From contig JAFTFL010000015.1 in the NCBI GenBank assembly GCA_017449525.1, forward strand, positions 31,134-95,133: a stretch of 64,000 nt of DNA, read 5' to 3'. Positions 7,498-17,555 of the stretch are shown in pieces. The notes under the pieces were generated by a model that worked only from the letters and a program-made list of their open reading frames with translations, did not search any database and had not been told where the DNA came from. Each line of letters opens with the position of its first letter. Position 1 is the first letter of the stretch. The DNA is from Bacteroidales bacterium. GTDB lineage: Bacteria > Bacteroidota > Bacteroidia > Bacteroidales > P3. The position numbers and the translations under genes were made by a program.

Positions 7498-8244
7498 TCA
7501 GTTGCCTACAGAACCGAAATTCAGACCCCAAGTCAGCCCGATGTACACAGGCTTGTAGTGGCCGTAGGTAAATTCGGTATTGGGTTGGTTAGGCACAACC
7601 ACTTGCCCCTTGGCATCGTGGTCTCCCATCATGCGCAGGTGTAGTGCCAGTTGCATGTGGCTCCGCAGGAATATCACGCCGCCCGATAGGCTGAAGGCAT
7701 AGGACAGCGTGCGGTCAAAGTCGCAGGTGAGGTTCTGTTTTGTCGTAGCCGAGGAGATATAGCAGTTAATGTCCGAGGCAGTGGCTATGCTCATGCCCGT
7801 CAGCGCTTCCACATACCAAGCGTGACGGGTGAGCGGCAGTGTATAGCGCAACCCTATTTGCAGCGGTATGATGTGGTAATCTGGTGTGTTGCACGATATG
7901 TCGGCATCGGCTCCGCCCATGTCGGCCATGTCTTGGCGCAGTGCCTCCATGGCATCTTTCTGTAGTAACATGTCGTTCCACTGGGCATCCAACACCACAC
8001 CCACCTGGCTCGATGCGATGCTGTGGTGGTATTGCGCTCCAATGCTATAGCCCCACAGAGCGCCGCCTTTGCCATCGGCATAACTATGGGTCAGCACGCT
8101 GGCTGGTTGTTCGTTGTAGGGGATGGTAGCTGTCTGTCCGAACTCGCCCACAGGCATCATGGCACCAATGTGCAAGCTCAGTTGAGCGTGTGCTGCGCAG
8201 CCCACTGCCAGAAGGAGAAGTATCGCTACAAAAGGTCGCTTCAT
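7498..8244 (-). CDS. Outer-membrane beta-barrel protein
   Basis: The protein has 248 residues with a signal peptide ending AHAQ, alternating hydrophobic strands through the mature part, and a C-terminal strand ending in GLTWGLNFGSVGN. This fits an 8-10-strand porin-like barrel of the outer-membrane beta-barrel families common in Bacteroidetes. It starts 7 bp after the stop of the long C1B peptidase, so the two are clearly co-transcribed. The operon suggests a role in uptake or handling of peptides, but that is inference from position. Confidence 0.7.
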   Translation of the reverse strand: MKRPFVAILLLLAVGCAAHAQLSLHIGAMMPVGEFGQTATIPYNEQPASVLTHSYADGKGGALWGYSIGAQYHHSIASSQVGVVLDAQWNDMLLQKDAMEALRQDMADMGGADADISCNTPDYHIIPLQIGLRYTLPLTRHAWYVEALTGMSIATASDINCYISSATTKQNLTCDFDRTLSYAFSLSGGVIFLRSHMQLALHLRMMGDHDAKGQVVVPNQPNTEFTYGHYKPVYIGLTWGLNFGSVGN

Positions 8245-8251
8245 GATGGCT

Positions 8252-9679
8252 CTACTCTTCGGGGGCGAACATGGGGTCCCAAGCAGGGAGCATGATGGGC
8301 TTTTGGTTGAGTAGGGCGCGCAGGTTGGTAGGTATGTATTTCTCTTCCAGTACTACGCGGAACATATACTCGTCAAACCACTTGTTGCTCATGATAAGGT
8401 TGCCTTGGTATCCGTAGTTGGGGCCCCAGCTGTTTTCGACCATCCACTTCAGTGGTTTCCCGTCAGCATCCAGGTCGACGGCGCACAGCGTCATGGCATG
8501 GCTACTACCGCTGGCGAAGGTGCGGACGCGCTGCTCTTTGTTCATGCCGAAAGTGGTGCCGAGCAGGGTGGCGTAGTCAAAGTTGTCGGGGTCCATGAAG
8601 CCCTTGTCGCGATCCAGAAATTTTCCGACGTCGCAACTGAAGTACATCATGGTGCTATCCTTAAGCGAGGCTATGCACATCGGTGCAATGTCGCTCATCG
8701 GCAGGTTGAGGTAGCGCCAGTTTTGCCCGTCGTATACGTGTCGGTCGTATTGAATTTCGTACACCTTATAGTACTCGCGCGTGGGGTCGTTCATTACCAT
8801 GTAGAACTTCGAGAAGTCGGTCTTGGCGTACTTTTCATAAAAGGACATGGGCGTATAGTTTTCGGTGCTGACGGCGTTGCCCTTCTCGTCGCGCTGAGTC
8901 CATGTGAACTCTGAGGGTGGTTCGCCAAAGGTGAGAGCCAACATGCGGTAGATGGTGCCGAGCATTTCCGTTTTGCGTGCTTGCAGTTTCGCAGCCGTCA
9001 TGCCTTTTTGGGCGGCCATCGTGCGTAGCTCCAGCCCGTTCTCGCGCAGCTTAAGCGCCAGCAGACTGCTGATGGAGCTGGTGTTGTTGGTGTTGAATGT
9101 TTCAGGCATGGCCTCTTTGGGCACCAGGCCGTACTTCTCAATGAGGTTGGCTATGCCAGTGAATTGGCCACCGTCGCCGATGGGGTTCTTGAAGAGCCAT
9201 TCCACCTCTTTGTCTTCGAAAGGCTTCTTGTAGGTGTCGATGACAGCCTGTAGGAACAGATTGCTTTTTTCCAGTTGGTCGTAGAAGAAAGTGTAGGCTT
9301 GCGAGAATTGGAAGTCGGCTGGCAGATGATATTTGCGTATTGCTTTGTTGCGCAGTACGTTCATGCCAGTAAACATCCAGCATCTACCGCTTGATTTCTG
9401 GTCGGTTACGGCCTTGGAGACCACCCGGGTGCTGAAGTGGGAATCGAATGCGTTTTTGTTGTCGTAGTTCACGGCCATCTTTGCGGGACTGTTGCTCACC
9501 ATGATGTTGCGCAGCGCTTTGTCAGCAGGATTGGTGCCGAAACTTTTCTTGATTTGCTGCATCATGGTCGTACTGATGCCGCCGTTGTCGGCTGCGGCCG
9601 TGGATTGATTGCCTTTTTGTGCCATGGTGCTACCCGTAGCGAGCAGCAAGGCAGAGAGTAAACACAGGTGTAGTTTCAT
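8252..9679 (-). CDS. Secreted C1B-family cysteine peptidase (aminopeptidase C-like), long form
   Basis: The protein has 475 residues with a signal peptide (LLATGSTMAQ). The active site is complete: QKSSGRCWMFTG with Cys100, SHAMTLCAVD with His near 394 and VENSWGPNYG with Asn near 414. This is the bleomycin hydrolase fold in near full length. Together with the 408-residue homologue at 6202 it suggests a peptide-degrading lifestyle. It is the first gene of a three-gene leftward operon with a TAATTTTG box 116 bp upstream. Confidence 0.88.
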   Translation of the reverse strand: MKLHLCLLSALLLATGSTMAQKGNQSTAAADNGGISTTMMQQIKKSFGTNPADKALRNIMVSNSPAKMAVNYDNKNAFDSHFSTRVVSKAVTDQKSSGRCWMFTGMNVLRNKAIRKYHLPADFQFSQAYTFFYDQLEKSNLFLQAVIDTYKKPFEDKEVEWLFKNPIGDGGQFTGIANLIEKYGLVPKEAMPETFNTNNTSSISSLLALKLRENGLELRTMAAQKGMTAAKLQARKTEMLGTIYRMLALTFGEPPSEFTWTQRDEKGNAVSTENYTPMSFYEKYAKTDFSKFYMVMNDPTREYYKVYEIQYDRHVYDGQNWRYLNLPMSDIAPMCIASLKDSTMMYFSCDVGKFLDRDKGFMDPDNFDYATLLGTTFGMNKEQRVRTFASGSSHAMTLCAVDLDADGKPLKWMVENSWGPNYGYQGNLIMSNKWFDEYMFRVVLEEKYIPTNLRALLNQKPIMLPAWDPMFAPEE

Positions 9680-9794
9680 TGTGGTGTATATTGTGTTTTG
9701 TTGTGTATCAGTTGTCTGTATGGCGGTCGGATGCGTATTCGCGCCTGTACGGTGTCTCGCGCGCGTGGCGTAGTCTTTGTCGCCAATACGGGTG

Positions 9795-9802
9795 CAAAAT
9801 TA
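9795..9802 (-). promoter_or_regulatory. -7 promoter box TAATTTTG of the peptidase operon
   Basis: This is a TAnnTTTG match on the minus strand upstream of the start at 9679. It implies a leader of about 110 nt. The gap 9680-9951 otherwise shows only a degenerate GC-rich stretch. Confidence 0.65.
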
Positions 9803-9951
9803 CGCAAAAAAAACGACTTGTGCATACCCTTTGTGCTTGTGTGGTGGCGGTTTTTTTGTGCAATATTACTGTTGCTGCTGTGGGGTAAAGGGGAAAGTGG
9901 ATTGCAGGGCGAAGCTCGGTGGGGTACGGATCGGGGGCGAGCGGCTGTAGG

Positions 9952-11169
9952 TTAGAGCAGTCGTTTGCGCCAGCAGTAGCGCAGGTAGAGGCCAAAGGCT
10001 ACGTCGGTGGAGTGCTGCAGCAGGTCGTGCCAAGCTGTGATGTCGGCACCGAGCTGGCATTCGCCGAATGCTATTTCGGCCGTGGCGTTGAGCGTAAGGA
10101 TGCTGCGTGTGGGGAGTACGGTCTCTGGATGCAAGGCGTAGTCGCACTGCGAGGCGTAGTGTCCGTCGCCTCTTGCCGACAGGAAGTGCTGGCCATACCA
10201 ATAGCTGGCCGAGCCCTGCAGTCGGTAGGGCGATGTGGCGTTGGGGGCGACCGATGTGTAGTCAATGGCAAGGGTGGTCTGCAGTGCCTGCCCCGAAGTG
10301 TAGGGCACGTAGGCAGTGGCTTTTCCTGAGGCCATGTGGTAGTTGAACAGCGTGGCGCTGAGGCTGGCTGTGGTGCTTTGGTCGGTCGAACGCAGGTTCA
10401 GACGTAGCCCGATGCTCTCGTTGAAGCGCGATTCGATACAGGTGTCGAGCGTACTTATTTGGCCTCCTCGATGGCTGCCGATGAAGGTGAGGGGCATGTC
10501 GAGTTGCCAACGGGCTCCCTTGCCGTTGGCACCGAGCGGCAGGTGCAGCTCGTGGTGCGAGCCGAGCGTGAAGCGTTCTTGCGCGGCGGTCCACGGCATG
10601 AGCAGTTCTTCCCAGTTTATCCAGGTGTCCGACTGCCAATGGCGTGTGTGTGTGATGAGCTGCACTCCCTCTTCAAGAAAAGTGTGGGTGGGCAGAAACA
10701 GTCGTTCGGGATCGAGCAAGGCCGGCGGAACATCGTGGCTGCTACTTCCGCCGAGGGTGCCCATGACCACTTGCAGCAGGTCGTTTCCGAAGGGTTGGCA
10801 GCGCAGGGTGGCTCGAGGGCGCATTAGGCTGATGCCTTGATCTCCGGCCAATAGTTCAGTGAGGAGCCCTATTTCGATGTCGGCATGTCGGCTGAAGGTG
10901 TATTGCAGGGTGGGGGAGATGCGGCTGCCGATGGCTGTGTAGCCCAGCGAGGTGGGGTTGAAGCACTCGGCATCGCGCAGGAATGCCAGTGCGTCGACGG
11001 CTATGTGTAGCCTACCGCTGTCGGCCGTGGAAATGGGGGTTGGACGGTTGCACAGCATCTGAGGAAGGGTGCTCTGTGCGCGAACGCCATTTCCTACAAG
11101 TAGCATTCCGAGCAAAAGCCCGCACAGGGCTGCGGTGAGCGGTAGAGGGTGAGAGGAGGTCATCGTCAA
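9952..11169 (-). CDS. Predicted outer-membrane barrel protein of unknown function
   Basis: The protein has 405 residues: a signal peptide ending GVRAQ, then a long series of amphipathic strands with many Thr/Ser/Tyr alternations, ending LYLRYCWRKRLL. No known domain is recognisable. It overlaps the upstream TlpA-like gene by 4 bp (ATGA), so translation is coupled. A role as an envelope partner of that thiol oxidoreductase is plausible but unproven. Confidence 0.65.
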   Translation of the reverse strand: MTMTSSHPLPLTAALCGLLLGMLLVGNGVRAQSTLPQMLCNRPTPISTADSGRLHIAVDALAFLRDAECFNPTSLGYTAIGSRISPTLQYTFSRHADIEIGLLTELLAGDQGISLMRPRATLRCQPFGNDLLQVVMGTLGGSSSHDVPPALLDPERLFLPTHTFLEEGVQLITHTRHWQSDTWINWEELLMPWTAAQERFTLGSHHELHLPLGANGKGARWQLDMPLTFIGSHRGGQISTLDTCIESRFNESIGLRLNLRSTDQSTTASLSATLFNYHMASGKATAYVPYTSGQALQTTLAIDYTSVAPNATSPYRLQGSASYWYGQHFLSARGDGHYASQCDYALHPETVLPTRSILTLNATAEIAFGECQLGADITAWHDLLQHSTDVAFGLYLRYCWRKRLL

Positions 11170-12275
11170 CTGGCGGGGTTGAGCAGTTTCTCGAGCAGCG
11201 GCTCTATCTGGTTGCCCTGGAGGTCGCGAGCTGCTATGGTGCCGTCGCGGTCTATCACGACAAGTTGCGGTATGGCGTCGATGCCGTAGGTGGTGGTGGC
11301 GGTGTGTGCCTCCGTGGTGTCAACCAGTTGGGGGTAGGTGATGCCGAGCTGCTCGGTGGCCTTTCGGTGGGCATCGGGTTGGTCCCACACGTCGATGCCG
11401 ACAAATACCACACCGCGTTCGGCGTAGCGCGCATGGAGGTCGAGGAGGAAATTGCTGATGGTGTGGCGGCAAGGTGCACACCAAGAAGCCCAGAAATCCA
11501 CCACGGCAATGTGGCCGTCGATGAGCTGGCTCAGCAATGCTGTTTGGCCGGTGGCAAAGTCCACCCCTTGCAGGTCCGCGTAGGGCTTGCCTGCCGAGGT
11601 GCGGTCCGTTGCCTGCAGGTGCAGTAGCAGGTCGCGGTTGTGCTTGAAGCCGCTGACGGTGGGTGTGGCTTCCCTCATCAGGTCGTCGAAGTGCAGATAG
11701 TCCATGTCGCTCTCCGATGCCATCATGTGGAGTGCATACGCCCCGACAATGTTGTCTTTATTCTCGTTGTAGCACTGTTCGGCACAGGCTACGTTGGCCT
11801 GACTGATGAGCAGGCTGATGCTGTCGAACTGTTGGGCAAGCATCTCGCGCTCCATCGATGTTTCGGCAGCGAGGTAAGCGTAGTAGCAGCCTTCCAGTTC
11901 GTTGCGCAGCTGGCTGTTGTGGCAGCAGCGTTGCAGCTCCCACAGGCGGTCGTTGAGTGGGGTGCCACCGACGATGCTCTTGTCCACGTCAACCATCACT
12001 GTGCCGCGCTCCAGCACGCACAGCGTTTGACTGCTGCCAATGATCACCACGGCTAAGCGTGGTTGCGGTGTTTTGCCAGTGAAGACGATTTCGGACTCCT
12101 GTACGTTGACCGAGTCGATGTATTGTTGAGTTTCGTAATCAGCTAAGTATGCAGTCTTGATGTCGGCGAGGTCGGTGTCGATGGCGCAGCGGAGGGTGTA
12201 TGATTCGGAGCGGCTACAGGCCGATGCCACGAGGAGCAGGCAGCCTATGAGAGCGGTGTGTAGGCGGAGGTGCAT
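11166..12275 (-). CDS. TlpA-like thiol:disulfide oxidoreductase lipoprotein
   Basis: The protein has 369 residues with a lipobox (VASAC, Cys20). The N-terminal part resembles the DUF4369 domain often fused to such enzymes in Bacteroidetes. The C-terminal thioredoxin domain carries WCAPC in VVDFWASWCAPCRHT, the cis-proline region DAIPQLVVIDRDG, and ends with a family-typical tail. Such proteins reduce or shuffle disulfides at the periplasmic face. The gene starts just downstream of a TACATTTG box and a GTAC-type 22-bp array, and is translationally coupled to the barrel gene that follows. Confidence 0.85.
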   Translation of the reverse strand: MHLRLHTALIGCLLLVASACSRSESYTLRCAIDTDLADIKTAYLADYETQQYIDSVNVQESEIVFTGKTPQPRLAVVIIGSSQTLCVLERGTVMVDVDKSIVGGTPLNDRLWELQRCCHNSQLRNELEGCYYAYLAAETSMEREMLAQQFDSISLLISQANVACAEQCYNENKDNIVGAYALHMMASESDMDYLHFDDLMREATPTVSGFKHNRDLLLHLQATDRTSAGKPYADLQGVDFATGQTALLSQLIDGHIAVVDFWASWCAPCRHTISNFLLDLHARYAERGVVFVGIDVWDQPDAHRKATEQLGITYPQLVDTTEAHTATTTYGIDAIPQLVVIDRDGTIAARDLQGNQIEPLLEKLLNPAS

Positions 12276-12336
12276 GGCGGTTTAGATGTTGATAACGTGT
12301 GTTTCGTGCGCGCAGGTCGTTGCGCTGTGAGTGGTG

Positions 12337-12344
12337 CAAATGTA
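12337..12344 (-). promoter_or_regulatory. -7 promoter box TACATTTG of the TlpA-like gene
   Basis: This exact TAnnTTTG match lies 62 bp upstream of the start codon at 12275. Confidence 0.7.
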
Positions 12345-12379
12345 CGTCTTTTTTTGCAGATGTGGTTGTGGCGCAGGAT

Positions 12380-12580
12380 GTGATGCCGTAGGGGTAGAGG
12401 AGTGGATGCCGTACGGATGGGACATTGGCGGCCTTGGGTTGGAGAGTGTATGCCGTACGGCATGGTGGTGATATAACAAGATGAATGGCAGTGTGGTAGT
12501 GGTGGATGAATGTGGGAGCTGTGCGGCATGTGTGGCTACGCCGTACGGCCTGGCGTATGGCATTCACTGCGTGTGGAAAC
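12380..12580 (-). repeat. 22-bp periodic array, GTAC type
   Basis: GTA(C/G)GG cores occur at 12388, 12411, 12454 and 12543, that is at steps of 23, 43 and 89 bp, within 1 bp of multiples of 22. The strongest unit is the 14-bp palindrome ATGCCGTACGGCAT at 12450-12463. The whole gap 12276-12964 contains no gene I can support. Confidence 0.65.
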
Positions 12581-12716
12581 GGGAGGTGAGACAAAGGGAA
12601 CTTGGCAGGACTGCTGCCAAACGCGATGGGTGCTGCCAACCGAGGTGGGTGGGCGTTCGACAAATGGGGTAACCTTTGGACAGGTTGCGTTCAAAATCTG
12701 CAGCCCAACTCGGTTG

Positions 12717-12724
12717 CAAAAGTA
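12717..12724 (-). promoter_or_regulatory. Promoter-like -7 box TACTTTTG reading into the GTAC array
   Basis: This TAnnTTTG match points leftwards. It is too far (over 440 bp) to be the main promoter of the TlpA-like gene, which has its own box at 12337. The GTAC array lies between the two boxes. Confidence 0.4.
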
Positions 12725-12936
12725 CGCATTTTTCGGCAATCGTCAGCAGGTTGGCCTCCTAACGTTGCACGGCGTGTGATAGCCTGCGCTTCGGGTGTGT
12801 CAAAAAATCAGCGGCGCGCTTTGTAGGGCACCGCACAAGCCGGTGCACGGGGCTGTTCGGTGCAGAGCTGAGTGTTGACAATCATGCCTATGCAAAATTG
12901 CACAGAGGTCGGCTCGAGTGTGTGGTAAAAAATGCG

Positions 12937-12944
12937 TATCTTTG
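12937..12944 (+). promoter_or_regulatory. -7 promoter box TATCTTTG of guaB
   Basis: The box lies 21 bp before the ATG at 12965. It rules out the in-frame ATG at 12932, which would lie upstream of the transcription start. Confidence 0.8.
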
Positions 12945-12964
12945 CACGAAAATTGTATTATATA

Positions 12965-14437
12965 ATGTATACTGACCAATCTAAATTCATAGGCGAAGGC
13001 CTTACCTACGACGACGTGCTGCTCGTCCCCTCGTACTCCGATGTGCTTCCTCGTGAAGTGAAAGTGAAATCACGCTTCAGTCGTAATATCACAGTTAACG
13101 TACCACTTGTGTCGGCTGCCATGGACACCGTAACCGAGGCTGCCATGGCCATCGGCATGGCTCAAGAGGGTGGCATCGGTGTGCTCCACAAGAACATGAC
13201 GATAGAACGCCAGGCAAACGAGGTGTTGAAGGTGAAGCGCTCGGAGAACGGTATGATAGTCGACCCCGTTACGCTCAGTAAGGATGCCTTGGTGAAAGAC
13301 GCAGTGGAACTGATGCACGAGTACGGTATTGGCGGTATACCTATTGTGGACAGCAACCGTATGCTTATTGGCATGGTAACCAACCGCGACCTGCGCTTTG
13401 AACGCAATATGAGTCGTCCGTTGAGCGAAATCATGATCACCAAGCTCATCACTACCCATGAGGGTACCACCTTCGAGGAAGCAACAGACATCTTGCAGCA
13501 GTACAAGATTGAAAAGCTGCCCGTGGTGAACAAGGAGGGTCAGTTCGTGGGCTTGATTACCTACAGCGACATCATGAAGACCAAAGAGCGTCCCAACGCA
13601 TGTAAGGACAAGAACGGTCGGCTGCGCGTGGCTGCAGGTGTAGGCATCACGGCCGACATGATGGAACGTGTGCAGGCACTGGTGAAGGCCGGAGCCGACG
13701 CTATTGTGATAGACACGGCGCACGGCCACTCCATACGCGTTGTTGAAGCCTTGAAACGGGTGAAGGCTACCTATCCGGAAGTGGATGTGGTGGTGGGCAA
13801 CATCGCCACTGGCGAGGCTGCACTCATGCTGGCCGAGGCCGGAGCTGACGCCGTTAAAGTGGGTATAGGCCCAGGCAGTATATGCTCCACACGTGTTATT
13901 GCAGGCATCGGCGTGCCACAGCTCACGGCTGTGTGCGAAGTGGCGGGCGCCTTGAAGCAAGGTGGCTATGATATTCCGCTCATTGCCGACGGCGGCATAC
14001 GCTACAGTGGCGACGTGGTGAAGGCACTGGCTGCTGGAGCAGGCACGGTCATGATCGGCTCGCTGGTGGCTGGCACCGAAGAGGCTCCAGGCGAAACCAT
14101 TATATTCGAAGGACGCAAATTCAAGTCGTATAGGGGTATGGGCTCTTTGGAAGCCATGCAGAGTGGCAGCAAGGACCGCTACTTCCAAGACAAGGAGACC
14201 GACGTTAAGAAACTGGTGCCGGAAGGCGTGGTGGGAAGAGTGCCCTACAAGGGAACGCTCAACGAGGTGCTCTACCAACTGGTGGGCGGCTTGAAGGCTG
14301 GTATGGGCTATACCGGTAGTAAAGACATAGAAACCCTCCAAAAGGCCAAGTTCATCCGCATCACCTCGGCAGGCTTCACGGAGAGCCATCCGCACGACAT
14401 AGCCATTACACGCGAAGCTCCTAACTATTCACGATAA
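12965..14437 (+). CDS. guaB: IMP dehydrogenase
   Basis: The protein has 490 residues, the normal bacterial length. It converts IMP to XMP with NAD, the first committed step of GMP synthesis. An N-terminal catalytic-barrel segment starting [11 protein letters not shown] is interrupted by a CBS pair (about residues 95-210). Then come the substrate loop [10 protein letters not shown] with catalytic Cys near 306, the flap residues around SMGSLEAMQ and the C-terminal [10 protein letters not shown]. The start at 12965 lies just after the promoter box. The downstream PPIase genes start 15 bp later and probably share the transcript. Confidence 0.97.
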   Translation: MYTDQSKFIGEGLTYDDVLLVPSYSDVLPREVKVKSRFSRNITVNVPLVSAAMDTVTEAAMAIGMAQEGGIGVLHKNMTIERQANEVLKVKRSENGMIVDPVTLSKDALVKDAVELMHEYGIGGIPIVDSNRMLIGMVTNRDLRFERNMSRPLSEIMITKLITTHEGTTFEEATDILQQYKIEKLPVVNKEGQFVGLITYSDIMKTKERPNACKDKNGRLRVAAGVGITADMMERVQALVKAGADAIVIDTAHGHSIRVVEALKRVKATYPEVDVVVGNIATGEAALMLAEAGADAVKVGIGPGSICSTRVIAGIGVPQLTAVCEVAGALKQGGYDIPLIADGGIRYSGDVVKALAAGAGTVMIGSLVAGTEEAPGETIIFEGRKFKSYRGMGSLEAMQSGSKDRYFQDKETDVKKLVPEGVVGRVPYKGTLNEVLYQLVGGLKAGMGYTGSKDIETLQKAKFIRITSAGFTESHPHDIAITREAPNYSR

Positions 14438-14452
14438 TTCAGCATCAACCAC

Positions 14453-16642
14453 ATGACGCCTTTGATGAAAGGGAAAATGCCGCACGTGGCAGAGTCGGGT
14501 GTCCGCAGCCCCCGGCACGACAAGAGGACAACGAGCCCGCTGTGGGCTTTGGCCATCGTATGTCTGTTGGCAGCACAGACAGCCTTTGCGCAAACGGATT
14601 CGGTAGTGATGGAGATAGGTGGCAAGCCTGTCTACAAAAGTGAATTCATGAGAGAATTCTTGCGCAGTATAGGTAAGAAACCAGGCGATGCACCCACGGC
14701 ATGTACCTACGAGAAGCGTCAAGCGTTGGAAGAGTACGTGCAGACCTATGCGAACTATCGCGCCAAGCTGGCAGATGCATTTGCCAAACGCTACGACAAA
14801 AACCGCCGTCTGCAACGCGAGTTCAAGGGCTACCGTGCCGAGTTGGCTGCGCCCTACTTGATTGACTCGGCTACACTGCAACGTCTCATGGCAGAGGCTT
14901 ATGAGCGTAATCACTATGTGCTCAGCGCCTCGCACATCCTCGTCCCTCTGGGAGAGAACGCCATGCCAGCGGATACACTGGCTGCATACAACCATGCGCT
15001 CGAGTTGCGCAAGCGCGTAACGCAAGGTGGCGAAGACTTTGCAGAGGTTGCCAAGGAGGAGTGGATACGCAATAATAAACTGGATGACGACTTGGGCAAT
15101 GGAACCGGAGATCGTGAGCCAAACGATGGGACACTCGGAAGCTTTACGGTATTCGACATGGTGTACCCGTTCGAAAGTGCCGCTTACGCTCTTCAGGTCG
15201 GTCAAGTCTCAAAGCCAGTGAGGACGCGGTACGGCTACCATATTATTAAGCTCCACGGAAAGACACCTTACTTCAATGTGGCAACGGTGCAACACATCTG
15301 GATAAGCGACGAGCAGAACAAGGAGTACGCCAAAGGGAAAGTACAGGAGGCATATCGCCAAATCTTGAGTGATACGATTGGCTTTGCAGTGGTGGCACGC
15401 AACTACAGCGATGACCGATCCACTTCCTTCAACGGCGGTCTTATACCCAACTCTAATATACACCAGTTGCCTCCCGAATATGTGGACCGGCTGGGTCGTA
15501 TGAAGGCGGGCGAAGTGAGCGAACCGTTCCACACTGCCTACGGTTGGCATATCCTCTACTTGGTGAAGAAGGATGCCCTGCCTCCCATGGAGGAAATGGA
15601 GCCCTACTATAGACAAAAGATGGCTCACGACAACAGAAATGACCAGTCGACCAAAGTGTTCGTGGAGCAATGCAAAAGACGTTACCACGTGGTGGACAAC
15701 GTGAATACCACACACAAAGTGAAGGTGGGTAAGACGTACAAAACGATGCCTGTGGCCACGCTGGACGCTGCCAAGTCGATGCTCAATGACTCGGTGTTCA
15801 GAAAGAGATGGCGTTATCGTGTTCCGCAGAACCCCGACAGCACCGTCCTCCTTGTCATTAAGGAAAACCAGTACACGGTGCATGACTTTTTGAAGTACTT
15901 GGAACAAAACCAAGAACTAATACGTAAGTACGACGTCAGTCTGTGGGTAGACGGAAAATATCCAGAGTGGGTAGACCGTATGGTGTTGGACTATGCGGAC
16001 AGCCACTTAGAGAGTGAGCATCCCGAGTTTGCAGCATTGATGTCGGAATACTTGAATGGGTTGACCATCTTCTCTTACAACCACGTCAATGTGTGGGACA
16101 AAGCACAGACCGACAGCGTGGGACTGCTGCAGTTCTATCAGGAGAACAGCAGCCGTCGCAGCTATGACAATCCAGCAGACTCGTCTTATTTTTGGAATGA
16201 GCGCGCCAGCCTCGTGATGGTTACAGTGGCAGATAGCCTGTGTATCGCTCCCTCAAAAGTGGAGAAGCAACTCAACAAAGCGTTGAAGAAGGGCGAGGTG
16301 GATGAGGCTTCCATCGGAAACAAACTATCGGGCATGCTCAGCAAAGAGTGCTCGGCTGCCAAGCCGGTTGAGGTGTTGCAGACCACGGCGGAGAAAGGCC
16401 ATCAGATGTTGCTGCGTTCCGATGAATGGCACCAGGGAGTGTATGCCCGCAGTGGTGTGCGTGGCTACACCTTCTATATAGTTACTAAGGTGCAGGAACC
16501 GACCCTCAAATCCCTTTCGGAAGCAAAAGGGTTCTACATGAACGACTACCAGAATTTCCTGGACGAACAGCTTATCAAGAGTCTTTGGGAGACCTACCAA
16601 GTGAAGATTCATCAAAACGTTGTTGACGAGATTACCTATTGA
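14453..16642 (+). CDS. Periplasmic peptidyl-prolyl isomerase with two parvulin domains
   Basis: The protein has 729 residues. A hydrophobic export signal (LWALAIVCLLAAQTAFAQ) lies 30 residues in, so translation may start at an inner Met (14465 or 14477). Two PPIC-type rotamase domains follow: the first around SASHILVPLGENAM to YGYHIIKLHG, the second around VQHIWISDEQ to YGWHILYL. The remainder is an unassigned helical tail. It acts on unfolded envelope proteins by analogy with SurA/PpiD. It is the first of three consecutive PPIase-family genes. Confidence 0.85.
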   Translation: MTPLMKGKMPHVAESGVRSPRHDKRTTSPLWALAIVCLLAAQTAFAQTDSVVMEIGGKPVYKSEFMREFLRSIGKKPGDAPTACTYEKRQALEEYVQTYANYRAKLADAFAKRYDKNRRLQREFKGYRAELAAPYLIDSATLQRLMAEAYERNHYVLSASHILVPLGENAMPADTLAAYNHALELRKRVTQGGEDFAEVAKEEWIRNNKLDDDLGNGTGDREPNDGTLGSFTVFDMVYPFESAAYALQVGQVSKPVRTRYGYHIIKLHGKTPYFNVATVQHIWISDEQNKEYAKGKVQEAYRQILSDTIGFAVVARNYSDDRSTSFNGGLIPNSNIHQLPPEYVDRLGRMKAGEVSEPFHTAYGWHILYLVKKDALPPMEEMEPYYRQKMAHDNRNDQSTKVFVEQCKRRYHVVDNVNTTHKVKVGKTYKTMPVATLDAAKSMLNDSVFRKRWRYRVPQNPDSTVLLVIKENQYTVHDFLKYLEQNQELIRKYDVSLWVDGKYPEWVDRMVLDYADSHLESEHPEFAALMSEYLNGLTIFSYNHVNVWDKAQTDSVGLLQFYQENSSRRSYDNPADSSYFWNERASLVMVTVADSLCIAPSKVEKQLNKALKKGEVDEASIGNKLSGMLSKECSAAKPVEVLQTTAEKGHQMLLRSDEWHQGVYARSGVRGYTFYIVTKVQEPTLKSLSEAKGFYMNDYQNFLDEQLIKSLWETYQVKIHQNVVDEITY

Positions 16643-16649
16643 TAGTCCT

Positions 16650-17504
16650 ATGTACCGACGCATGCGCGCAACTGGCTTAGTGGTAGCCATGATGGGGCTT
16701 TTGCTCTGCTCTTGTTCTGAAAAAGCAGGGGAAGAGAAGCCTGTGGCACGTGCATTTGATAACTACCTATATCAGTCGGACTTGGAAAACTTGGTGCCAG
16801 AAGGTGTGGGTGGAGAAGACAGCATCACGATTGTCAATAACTACATCAACCAGTGGATGCAGCAGATGGTGGTGCTGGAGAAGGCCAAGAGTAATGTGTC
16901 GTCAGACTTTGAGCGCGAGTTGAATAACTACAAGAATAGTCTGTTGACTTACGAGTATGAGCGCATGGTGATAGCCCAACTACTGGATACGGTGGTGAGC
17001 AATGGTGAAATAGAGACGTACTACAACGAGCATAAGGACAACTTCACGCTACGTATGAATATTGTGAGAGCCGTGTATGTGAAAGTGGCGAAGGATGCTC
17101 CCGTGGTGAACCGACTGAAGAAACTCATCTCTGGTAAATGGTCGGACGACACGATGTTGGAGTTGCAGCGTATTGCCTCGATGTATGGGAAGGACTACTC
17201 TTTTGAAGAAGACCAATGGATGCCCTTTCAAAAGCTGCAGATGGTTGTGCCTATTGAGACATACAATGAGAGTTTGTTCCTCCGAAACAACAGTAGCGTC
17301 CTTATTAAAGATGATGCCTATGTGTATGCCGTACGGATATTGGATTTCAAGATTACGGACGAGGTGTCGCCGCTGGAGTATGAGAGGGAACGCATCTGTA
17401 CTATTATTCTCAATGCGCGCAAAATTGACATCATCAAGAATATGCAGCGAGACCTGCTGAAAAAAGCAGAAGTGAGTTGCGACATAGAACGATACAAGAG
17501 TTAG
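16650..17504 (+). CDS. SurA-N-like lipoprotein (PPIase family, no clear rotamase domain)
   Basis: The protein has 284 residues with a lipobox (GLLLCSC). It contains the SurA/PpiD-type helical chaperone region (NNYINQWMQQMVVLEKA, then DTVVSNGEIETYYNEHKDNF) but I see no complete parvulin motif, so it is more likely a chaperone than an isomerase. The start at 16650 lies 7 bp after the preceding stop; an earlier ATG at 16620 overlaps that gene. It sits between two parvulin proteins in one transcript. Confidence 0.75.
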   Translation: MYRRMRATGLVVAMMGLLLCSCSEKAGEEKPVARAFDNYLYQSDLENLVPEGVGGEDSITIVNNYINQWMQQMVVLEKAKSNVSSDFERELNNYKNSLLTYEYERMVIAQLLDTVVSNGEIETYYNEHKDNFTLRMNIVRAVYVKVAKDAPVVNRLKKLISGKWSDDTMLELQRIASMYGKDYSFEEDQWMPFQKLQMVVPIETYNESLFLRNNSSVLIKDDAYVYAVRILDFKITDEVSPLEYERERICTIILNARKIDIIKNMQRDLLKKAEVSCDIERYKS

Positions 17505-17555
17505 AATAAGGACAACAACGTATGGGAAACCATACGGAAAGTATACTGGAAGAAC

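Noticed and set aside
13070-14395. Long open frame opposite guaB
   Set aside because: A shadow of guaB; the plus-strand protein is unmistakable and the minus frame has no promoter or family match.
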